6,283 nt of DNA. Source: Bacteriovoracaceae bacterium UBA2428. GTDB lineage: Bacteria; Bdellovibrionota; UBA2428. Positions 1-5,381 of this stretch are shown piece by piece (position 1 is the stretch's first letter; every line of letters begins with the position of its first letter). The translations under genes were made by a program, and so were the position numbers. The notes beneath the pieces were generated by a model, which ran no database searches, was not told the origin of the DNA, and saw nothing but the letters and a program-made list of their open reading frames with translations. The stretch lies in assembly GCA_002343545.1 (NCBI GenBank), contig DDRA01000151.1, forward strand, positions 35,793 through 42,075, given 5' to 3'.

Positions 1-1444
1 GGTGGTTCGTGGGTTCGTCCAGCACGAGGAAATTGACGGGCTTGGCCAGGATCGAGGCGAGCACGACGCGGCTCTTCTCGCCGCCCGAGAGGATCGAGAC
101 CTTCTTGTGGACGTCGTCGCCGCTGAAGAGGAAGGCGCCCAGGAGACCGCGGATCGCGGTGATGCTCGCCGTCGGCGCGTGCGAGTAGACCTCTTCCATG
201 ACCGTCGCGTTCGGGTTCAGCACGTCGAGCGCGTGCTGGCTGAAGTAACCCACGCGTACGCCGGCGCCGAGCGCGAGCGTGCCCGAGGTCGCGTCGGCCT
301 GGCCCGTGATGCATTTGAGCAGCGTGGACTTGCCGGCGCCGTTCACGCCGACGACCGCGATCTTCTGGAGACGTTGAACGACGGCCGTCACGCCGCCGAA
401 CACGGGTCGGCTCGTGCCGTCGTCGCGGTCCCAGACCTTCGCGAGGTCCTTCAGGATGACGACGTCGTTGCCGCTGCGCGGGATCTCCATGAACTGGATG
501 TTCATGACCTTCTCGTCGGGCGGGATCTCGACACGATCGATCTTCTCGAGCTTCTTGACGCGCGATTGGACCTGCGCGGCGTGCGAGGCCCGCGCCGCGA
601 AGCGAGCGATGAACTCTTCTTCCTTCGCGAGCATCTCTTGCTGCTTTTTGTGCGCCGAGAGGAGCTGTTCGCGACGAATCTCGCGCTCGCGAACGTAGAA
701 ATCGTAGTTACCCGAGTAGCTCGTAATGGCTTTGCCGGCGACTTCAACGATGCGCGTGACGAGACGGTTCATGAAATCGCGGTCGTGGCTTGTCATGACG
801 ACCGAGCCTTCGAAGGCGGCGAGCCACTCCTCGAGCCAGAGGATGCTTTCGATGTCCAAGTGGTTCGTCGGATCGTCCATGAGCAGGACGTGCGGCTGCA
901 AAGCCAGGATCTTGGCGAGGGCGATCCGCATCTTCCAACCGCCGCTGAAGCTCTCCACCGGTCGTTCGTAGTCGCCGGGACCGATGCCGAGGCCCGTCAG
1001 GATGGCCTTCGCGCGCGAATCGAGGTCGTAGCCGCCGCGCGACTGGAAGTCGGATTGCGCCTCGCCGTAGCGCTCGAGGAGCTTGGCCATCTCGTCGTCG
1101 TCGAGCGGTTCCACGGCGGAAGCCTCGAGGCGACGCTCCATCGCCTCGATCTCGGCCTGGAGCTCGGAGACCTTGCCCGCGCCCGACATGACTTCGGCGA
1201 GCGCGCTACGGCCGCTCATCTCGCCCACGTCCTGCGAAAAATAGCCGACGATGACTTTGTCGGGGATGTTGATCTCGCCCACGTCGGGTGCTTCTTCGCC
1301 CGTGATGAGACGGAAGATCGTGGACTTGCCGGCGCCGTTGGGACCGACGAGGCCGATTTTCTCACCGGGCTTCACTTGGAAGCTCGCGCCCTGGAAGAGG
1401 ACCTTCTGGCCGTACTGCTTGGAGAGGTTGTTGAGGTGGATCAT
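1..1444 (-). CDS. ABC-F family ATPase (translation factor type), C-terminus cut by window edge
   Basis: This is a soluble tandem ABC ATPase without membrane segments. ABC-F proteins bind the ribosomal E site and modulate translation or antibiotic action. The 481 visible residues hold NBD1 with Walker A G34-T42 (GPNGAGKST), Q-loop Q71, signature FSGGWKMR at 166-173, Walker B LLMDDP at 187-192 and switch His H220. A charged coiled linker follows at about 243-306, ending RVKKLEKIDRVE as in ABC-F interdomain linkers. NBD2 has Walker A G366-T374, signature LSGGEKSR at 452-459 and Walker B LVLDEP at 473-478. The reading stops at ...TNH at the left edge, so the last part of NBD2 (D- and H-loops) and any tail are missing. 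The ATG at 1444-1442 is supported by AGGA (1456-1453) eight bases upstream; an ATG nine bases earlier is out of frame and stops at once. Oddity: D191 replaces the catalytic Glu in NBD1, while NBD2 keeps E477. The family call is very secure; the subfamily (Uup, YheS or YdiF-like) is not. Confidence 0.95.
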   Translation of the reverse strand, partial: MIHLNNLSKQYGQKVLFQGASFQVKPGEKIGLVGPNGAGKSTIFRLITGEEAPDVGEINIPDKVIVGYFSQDVGEMSGRSALAEVMSGAGKVSELQAEIEAMERRLEASAVEPLDDDEMAKLLERYGEAQSDFQSRGGYDLDSRAKAILTGLGIGPGDYERPVESFSGGWKMRIALAKILALQPHVLLMDDPTNHLDIESILWLEEWLAAFEGSVVMTSHDRDFMNRLVTRIVEVAGKAITSYSGNYDFYVREREIRREQLLSAHKKQQEMLAKEEEFIARFAARASHAAQVQSRVKKLEKIDRVEIPPDEKVMNIQFMEIPRSGNDVVILKDLAKVWDRDDGTSRPVFGGVTAVVQRLQKIAVVGVNGAGKSTLLKCITGQADATSGTLALGAGVRVGYFSQHALDVLNPNATVMEEVYSHAPTASITAIRGLLGAFLFSGDDVHKKVSILSGGEKSRVVLASILAKPVNFLVLDEPTNH

Positions 1445-1495
1445 CTTGGCATTCCTAAAGGGCGTAAGCGTTGGCGGGGGCTCGTTCGCGGAACG

Positions 1496-2770
1496 TTAGA
1501 GCAGTTGCCGGCCCCTTTCGCAAAGGCCTTCCACGATCGAGGTGAAGTTCCGGAAGTTGTCGAGGCGATCTTCGGCGAAACGGCTCTTGAGTCCTTTGCG
1601 GACGACCGAAGCTTTCGCGGTGCCGCCCGTGCAGCAGATGCGGTGAATCTGCTCCGCCTTCAGGCCCGCGCGCGCCAGGGTCGCGTCGAGCGCGGAAAAG
1701 ATGCGTTCGGTCTCGGCGCGCGTGTCGCTTTCGAAGTGCTTTTGCTTGAGGGGTTCCCGGATGTCGATGTCGGGATACTCGAAGCGGATCTCCGCCGTGT
1801 CGCCCGTCGAGAGTTTTCGCTTCGCCGCTTCGATGGCTTCGAAAATCGAGAAGCCGAGCTGGTTTTCGAGCAGGGTGCGCAGCTGGTCCATGACCCGTCG
1901 ATCTTCGTCGCCGAGCGACCAGGCCCGCACCTGGTTCAAGAAGGCGCGGTTTTCCGGCGCGTTGAGGAACTGGATGTGCGCGGTCGAACAAAGGTAAGAG
2001 AGCACGCCCCGGGGCATCGTGAGCACCTGCGAGCCGAAGGGCGCCCGGTAGTTGACCTCGGAGCCGAAGTGCTTGGCGACCCGGTGTTTCATCACCGCGC
2101 CGTCGAGCGCGTCGCCGGCCACGGGCGCGCCGCCGATCGCGAGAACGTCTTCGGGGCGGAACTCGCGATCGGAGAGCTTGATGATCGTGTAGTCCGAAGT
2201 CCCGCCGCCGAAGTCGGCGACGAGCACGATCTCCTCGCGCTTCATCTCGTGCCGGTAGCGGTAAGCGGCCGCCACGGGTTCGGGCAAAAAGTCGATGTGC
2301 TTGAAGCCGGCGAGCCGCGCCGCTTCTTCCAGGCGCGTCTGCGCGAGCCGCTCCGACTCGGCGTCTTCGGAGAAAAGGGCGGGGCGCCCGAAGACGGCCG
2401 CCTCGACGTCGCGTCCGTAGTGCGCGTTTGCGCGCTCGCGCATCTCGCGCAGGAAGCGCGCGACGAGCTCCTCGAGACGCCAGTGTTTCGCGCCGATCGT
2501 GGTGCCTTCGAAAGCCTTCGAAGGAAGGAAGCGTTTGAAGGAACGCAGAAAACGTCCGTTCAGGGAGTTCTCGACGTAACGCTGCATCGCGTGAGTGCCG
2601 AAGCTCGGTTCCTGACCGGGCTCAAAATAGAGCAGGCTTCGCAAGACGTGGGGATCGCTCGCTTGCGGATCGAGGGGGGCCAAAGGCTCCACCCCGCCGG
2701 CATGGGCGCCCCCCAACAAGGAGTTGGAAGTCCCAAAATCGATCGCGTAAATGAAATCGGACCCCCGCAT
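1496..2770 (-). CDS. Hsp70-family actin-like ATPase, short YegD-like form without a substrate-binding domain
   Basis: The 424-aa protein has the nucleotide-binding fold of Hsp70. Phosphate-1 loop is IDFGTSNS (10-17), a connect-1-like EPVAAAY lies at 164-170, and phosphate-2 loop is DFGGGTSDY (186-194). VAGDALD (217-223) corresponds to the GGxDFD segment, EAAKRKLS (314-321) to the conserved E-x-x-K-x-x-LS helix, and TGGTA (381-385) to the adenosine loop. The protein ends soon after the ATPase domain, so the peptide-binding domain and lid of DnaK are absent. The length is close to that of E. coli YegD, a poorly understood Hsp70 homologue. It is probably cytoplasmic and binds ATP; its client is unknown. 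ATG 2770 is the first in-frame start after an upstream stop, and later starts would remove the phosphate-1 loop; I see no clear Shine-Dalgarno sequence. The ABC-F gene follows 51 bp downstream on the same strand, so the two may share a transcript. Confidence 0.9.
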   Translation of the reverse strand: MRGSDFIYAIDFGTSNSLLGGAHAGGVEPLAPLDPQASDPHVLRSLLYFEPGQEPSFGTHAMQRYVENSLNGRFLRSFKRFLPSKAFEGTTIGAKHWRLEELVARFLREMRERANAHYGRDVEAAVFGRPALFSEDAESERLAQTRLEEAARLAGFKHIDFLPEPVAAAYRYRHEMKREEIVLVADFGGGTSDYTIIKLSDREFRPEDVLAIGGAPVAGDALDGAVMKHRVAKHFGSEVNYRAPFGSQVLTMPRGVLSYLCSTAHIQFLNAPENRAFLNQVRAWSLGDEDRRVMDQLRTLLENQLGFSIFEAIEAAKRKLSTGDTAEIRFEYPDIDIREPLKQKHFESDTRAETERIFSALDATLARAGLKAEQIHRICCTGGTAKASVVRKGLKSRFAEDRLDNFRNFTSIVEGLCERGRQLL

Positions 2771-2798
2771 AACGCGAATGATGGCAGAGTCGCTTAAA

Positions 2799-2804
2799 AT
2801 TATC
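2799..2804 (-). promoter_or_regulatory. Possible -10 element (GATAAT) for the Hsp70-like gene
   Basis: On the minus strand an AT-rich stretch reads GGATAATTTTAAG, with GATAAT about 28 bases upstream of the ATG at 2770. No convincing -35 hexamer lies 16-18 bases upstream, so this may be a weak or activator-dependent promoter, or chance. A tandem ATTCA repeat on the plus strand (2806-2815) lies just upstream of it and could bind a regulator. Low confidence. Confidence 0.3.
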
Positions 2805-2872
2805 CATTCAATTCATGGGTTTGGGGTGACGAAGGACAGGTCGGAAGAACGGGCCGATGTGAATACTTCAAA

Positions 2873-2901
2873 TTGACGTGCCATGCCAAAGCCGCTATTT
2901 T
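2873..2901 (+). promoter_or_regulatory. Sigma70-type promoter, -35 TTGACG / 17 bp / -10 TATTTT
   Basis: The -35 hexamer TTGACG (2873-2878) matches the consensus at five of six positions. It is separated by the ideal 17 bp (2879-2895) from the -10 TATTTT (2896-2901). The usual 6-8 base distance puts the transcription start at about 2908-2909, exactly on the ATG of the next gene. This predicts a leaderless message for the PAS-like/XRE pair. The match is seen in the sequence; activity is inferred. Confidence 0.6.
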
Positions 2902-2908
2902 CGATCCG

Positions 2909-3595
2909 ATGTTACCCCTCTTATCGACGAGTGAACCGGTCGGCTGGAGTTGGGAAGAACGTTTCCGTGTTCAACTTGAGACTTTTTGCACCTTAGCGGC
3001 CTCGGAAGGCATTCGTCTCACTCCTTACCATCCCCAGCGTCCTTTCGCGGATTTTCGCCTGCTTCCGCAAGAAGCCCAGGCCGCCATCGTTCAGAATTTT
3101 CAAGTCTATTTGAACGCTTGCCTCCGGGCGAAGGCCGACGGCGAGTCGATTCGCGACGACAGCCGCGTCGTGCTTTGGGGTATTCTGCGCCACCTCGGTT
3201 TGCGGCCGAGCTCGGATCTTTTCGAGCGCCTTCAGACGGACGACGTGATCGAAGTCTATGGCTCGGATTTAATTCAGATTTACCGAAACCTCCGTTTCCT
3301 CGAGCTTTGCACCTATCCGCTCGATCAGATTTTCTCTTGCGCTTGGCCGGATCTTTTTCAACGGCCGAGCGAGTTCACGGAATCGGTCCTCAAAGACATC
3401 GGTCAGATCCTCGGCGGTAAGGTGCGCCACACGATCGACTTGGATTCCCGTGAACATGTCGTCCAGGAAACTTGTTCCGAGGAACGTCGGAAGTTCGGCG
3501 TTCGGCACGGAATCATGTCCCCCTTGTTCGGTCGATCCGGCGCCATCGAAGGCTTCGTGGCGACCCTCCGGGCGGGAATCGTTGTTAATGGGTAG
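2909..3595 (+). CDS. Unrecognised protein with a divergent PAS-like C-terminal half
   Basis: I do not recognise this 228-aa protein as a named family. Residues 1-124 are a mostly helical, soluble region with several Trp residues near the N-terminus (GWSWEERF). Residues 125-228 resemble a PAS sensor fold. YPLDQIFSCAWPDLFQR looks like the early PAS helices, ILGGK like the mid-domain turn, and SPLFGRSGAIEGFVATL like the last two PAS strands. There is no signal peptide, membrane segment, kinase or other output domain. The ATG at 2909 is preferred over an in-frame TTG at 2873, because that TTG is itself the -35 hexamer of the promoter and neither start has a Shine-Dalgarno sequence; the message is probably leaderless. 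A 92-aa XRE regulator follows after 23 bp, so a role as ligand or redox sensor feeding that regulator is plausible. The gene's existence is well supported; the PAS assignment is tentative. Confidence 0.75.
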   Translation: MLPLLSTSEPVGWSWEERFRVQLETFCTLAASEGIRLTPYHPQRPFADFRLLPQEAQAAIVQNFQVYLNACLRAKADGESIRDDSRVVLWGILRHLGLRPSSDLFERLQTDDVIEVYGSDLIQIYRNLRFLELCTYPLDQIFSCAWPDLFQRPSEFTESVLKDIGQILGGKVRHTIDLDSREHVVQETCSEERRKFGVRHGIMSPLFGRSGAIEGFVATLRAGIVVNG

Positions 3596-3618
3596 CGTTA
3601 GGAAAGTGATAGTGCAGC

Positions 3619-3897
3619 ATGATGAGTCCCAGCGGTCGTAAAGCTATCGGCAAGTACCTTCAGGAAAAGCGCACCGACGCCGGCCTTACCCAGGCCGAAG
3701 TCGCGTCGCGCCTGAAGTTGAAGTCGGCGCAGTCGATTTCGAACATCGAGCGAGGCTTGGCGCCGCCTCCCTCCAACGTGCTCCGCAACATGATCGTGTA
3801 TTACAAGATCAGCGAAAAAGAGATCATGGACTTCCTGACCCAGATCCAAGTCCAGGAATGGCGTTCGCGCCTCTTCGGCAAGACCCGTCGCGCTTAG
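3619..3897 (+). CDS. Small XRE-family helix-turn-helix transcriptional regulator
   Basis: This 92-aa protein is almost entirely one Cro/CI-type DNA-binding domain, residues about 10-72. The hallmarks are LQEKRTDAGLTQAEVA (14-29) covering helices 1-2, the recognition helix region with SISNIERG (39-46), then PPPSNVLRNMIVYYKIS (49-65). A short basic end (WRSRLFGKTRRA) follows, with no separate ligand-binding or oligomerisation domain. It lies 23 bp after the PAS-like gene and is very likely in its operon. Two ATGs stand in tandem (3619 and 3622), with an imperfect purine stretch AGGAAAG at 3600-3606 upstream and an in-frame stop just before. It is probably a repressor of its own operon or of nearby genes; the AT-rich dyad at 3944-3960 is a candidate target. 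An antitoxin role is less likely, because the upstream protein does not look like a toxin. Confidence 0.92.
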   Translation: MMSPSGRKAIGKYLQEKRTDAGLTQAEVASRLKLKSAQSISNIERGLAPPPSNVLRNMIVYYKISEKEIMDFLTQIQVQEWRSRLFGKTRRA

Positions 3898-3904
3898 ACC
3901 GATT

Positions 3905-3940
3905 CCGCGACGGAGCGGAGTCGTTTCCGTTCCGTCGCGG
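3905..3940 (+). terminator. Strong 15-bp hairpin after the XRE gene, terminator candidate
   Basis: The arms 3905-3919 and 3926-3940 pair over 15 bp with a single G:T wobble around a six-base loop (GTCGTT). The hairpin starts eight bases after the XRE stop codon. The 3' flank is CACTCAATAATG, not a run of T, so it is not a textbook intrinsic terminator. It could act as an atypical terminator, a 3'-end stabiliser, or a Rho-dependent end. The arms are seen directly; the function is inferred. Confidence 0.55.
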
Positions 3941-3943
3941 CAC

Positions 3944-3960
3944 TCAATAATGTTTATTGA
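3944..3960. promoter_or_regulatory. AT-rich perfect dyad TCAATAA-TGT-TTATTGA, operator candidate
   Basis: This is a perfect 7-bp inverted repeat with a 3-base centre, in an otherwise GC-rich region. It lies between the XRE gene and the acyltransferase gene, 57 bases upstream of the latter's ATG. Short AT-rich dyads of this size are typical operators for homodimeric XRE proteins, and one is encoded immediately upstream. The dyad overlaps a TTGAAA (3957-3962) that could be a -35 element, but I find no well-spaced -10. It could also be a second, weak stem of the preceding terminator. Confidence 0.4.
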
Positions 3961-4016
3961 AATCCCGTTAAGTATTTCGCCCCGACGCCGAAAGGGGGAG
4001 GTGGAGGACTTACGGG

Positions 4017-4718
4017 ATGACTTCGACTCCGTCCGAGCTCAGCCGCTTTCGTTTGGTTTCGGTTCCCGGGCGCCCCGGCCGCGACTTCGCATGGGCCTCC
4101 CTTTACGATAACGCCTACGAGTTCTGGAAGGCGTTCTGGTCCGAGGTGTACGGGCAAGCCGGAAGCCCGCAGTCCTTCGTGAAGGAAGACTTCATGCGCC
4201 AGGACGAGATCCGTTGTCTGCTGCGCGACGACGAGATCGTCGGCATGCAAACGCATACGGCTTTCGATTTGGAACGTCCGGCGACCCGCGATCACCGCTA
4301 CTTCGCCTTCTACACCCCCGAGTTCTACGCGGCGCTCGCCGCGCGCGGGGTGCGGCACGTCTCGTCCACGGAGTTCCTGGCCGTCGCCCCGAAATGGCGT
4401 CGCGCGAGCGCGGAAGTTCCGGCGCTCTTCGAGATCCTGATCGGTTGCAGTGCCAAGGACTTCCTGGCGCGCGGCATGGACGCGGGCATCGGGTGCGGCC
4501 GCCGCGACGTGAAAGTTTCCGAGGCCACGACGCGCTGGGGTTTCCAGAAGATCCAGGAGCACGTCGTGCGCCGGAACTTCGAATGCGATCTCGTGGCGTG
4601 TTTCCCGGAGACGATCCGTCGCCATCCGGATTTCGAGATCAACCGTTGGACCGAAGAACTGTGGAATCGTCGGCTCGACGCGAGCGTTCCGGCCGTGGCC
4701 GCTCGTCGCGCCGCCTAG
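4017..4718 (+). CDS. GNAT-like putative N-acyltransferase (N-acyl amino acid synthase / autoinducer synthase-like)
   Basis: The 233-aa soluble protein has the layout of the acyltransferase branch that includes FeeM-type N-acyl amino acid synthases and AHL synthase-like enzymes. An N-terminal helical part (FWKAFWSEVYG, 36-46) leads into a charged segment and a beta hairpin, CLLRDDEIVGMQTHTAF (67-83). The central strand is SSTEFLAVAPKWRRA (116-130), followed by a helix PALFEILIGCSAKDFLARG (135-153). The rest reads DAGIGCGRRDVKV, WGFQKI and NFECDLVACFP, as in the C-terminal half of such folds. The classical R/Q-x-x-G-x-G/A acetyl-CoA loop is not evident after the central strand, which fits a long-chain acyl or acyl-ACP donor better than acetyl-CoA; that is inference. 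The start is supported by GGAGG (4003-4007) nine bases before the ATG. The next gene begins directly after the stop codon, so the two products are made together. Confidence 0.7.
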   Translation: MTSTPSELSRFRLVSVPGRPGRDFAWASLYDNAYEFWKAFWSEVYGQAGSPQSFVKEDFMRQDEIRCLLRDDEIVGMQTHTAFDLERPATRDHRYFAFYTPEFYAALAARGVRHVSSTEFLAVAPKWRRASAEVPALFEILIGCSAKDFLARGMDAGIGCGRRDVKVSEATTRWGFQKIQEHVVRRNFECDLVACFPETIRRHPDFEINRWTEELWNRRLDASVPAVAARRAA

Positions 4719-5378
4719 ATGAAGTTGGGGGAGCACATGAAAATCCGGGAAAAATTCGAAGCGCGTCTGAAGAAGGCGGGAGCCGCCATGGAAGCCTTTC
4801 CGTGGTCCGATCGCGCGGCCTACGCGAATTGGTTGGCGCAGACTTTTCACTACGTTTCGCACTCGACGCGCCTGCTCGCGCTCGGGGCTTCCCGCTTCGA
4901 CGTCGCCGCGGACGCGCTTCACCAGCGCTTCCTGAAGCACGCGAGCGAAGAGAAGCACCACGAGTTTCTCGCGATGCGCGACGTGACGTCGCTGGGGTAT
5001 ACGCTTTCCGATTTGCCGGCGTTGCCGGAGACGAAGGCTTTCTACCAGTGCCAATACTACTGGATTCAGAACGTCGATCCGCGCGCCTTCTTCGGCTACA
5101 TCGTCGCCCTCGAGGGACTCGCGGTCCTCAAGGGAAGCTTCATCCACGCCCAGGCCAAAGCGGCCCACGGCGGGAAGGGGCTTAGCTTCGTGAAAACGCA
5201 CGCCGAAGACGACCCCGAGCACCTCGAGGCGGCCTACGCCTTCGTCGACAAGTTCCCCGAGGAAACCCAGCGTCTCATCTACGAAACTTTCGAACAGAGC
5301 TGCTCGCTCTACGAGCACATGCTCGGCGCGATCGCGCGCGAAGCCGGCGTCTCGACGCCGCTGTCTCGCGCGGCCTAA
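4719..5378 (+). CDS. Heme-oxygenase-like di-metal oxidase (iron-containing redox enzyme, PqqC/TenA/CADD-like fold)
   Basis: This 219-aa, mostly helical protein carries the metal-ligand pattern of the HDO enzymes, non-heme iron oxidases such as UndA, CADD and SznF. Candidate ligands are E77/E78 with H80/H81 in HASEEKHHE (74-82), E132 in YIVALEGLAV, and H161, D165 and H168 in HAEDDPEH, which is the H-x3-D-x2-H of the third ligand helix. H44 and H48 in the first long helix are also conserved-looking. There is no signal peptide or membrane segment. Family members oxidise or cleave amino acids, fatty acids or N-hydroxylated groups, and the substrate cannot be read from sequence. The ATG at 4719 abuts the stop of the acyltransferase gene (TAGATG), which allows translational coupling. 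An alternative ATG at 4737 has GGGGGAG just upstream and could be the true start, giving 213 aa. The gene ends three bases from the convergent helicase gene. Confidence 0.82.
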   Translation: MKLGEHMKIREKFEARLKKAGAAMEAFPWSDRAAYANWLAQTFHYVSHSTRLLALGASRFDVAADALHQRFLKHASEEKHHEFLAMRDVTSLGYTLSDLPALPETKAFYQCQYYWIQNVDPRAFFGYIVALEGLAVLKGSFIHAQAKAAHGGKGLSFVKTHAEDDPEHLEAAYAFVDKFPEETQRLIYETFEQSCSLYEHMLGAIAREAGVSTPLSRAA

Positions 5379-5381
5379 ACA

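Noticed and set aside
1470..1495. Small hairpin CGTTC-CGC-GAACG between the Hsp70-like and ABC-F genes as a terminator.
   Set aside because: It has only five base pairs and is followed by a C-rich run rather than T residues, so it is unlikely to stop transcription.
2..2797. A 931-codon open frame on the plus strand spanning both left-hand genes.
   Set aside because: It is antisense to the ABC-F and Hsp70-like genes, whose motifs are all intact on the minus strand, and its translation is a charge-rich composition with no recognisable domain. GC-rich third-position bias removes stops from this antisense frame.
2873..2908. N-terminal extension of the PAS-like protein from a TTG start.
   Set aside because: The TTG is the first half of the -35 hexamer, there is no Shine-Dalgarno sequence, and the predicted transcript begins downstream of it.
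3596..3960. Toxin-antitoxin reading of the PAS-like/XRE pair.
   Set aside because: The order and the XRE protein would allow it, but the 228-aa protein is larger than typical toxins and shows no RelE, HipA, Fic, PIN or zeta-type motif.
4214..5185. A 323-codon plus-strand frame overlapping the acyltransferase and oxidase genes.
   Set aside because: It is out of frame with both real genes, crosses their junction, and encodes an Arg-rich sequence with no motif.
3954..5318. A 454-codon open frame on the minus strand under the acyltransferase and oxidase genes.
   Set aside because: It lies opposite two genes with good starts and family motifs. Its product is Arg/Glu/Val-rich without a domain, the usual look of an antisense shadow.
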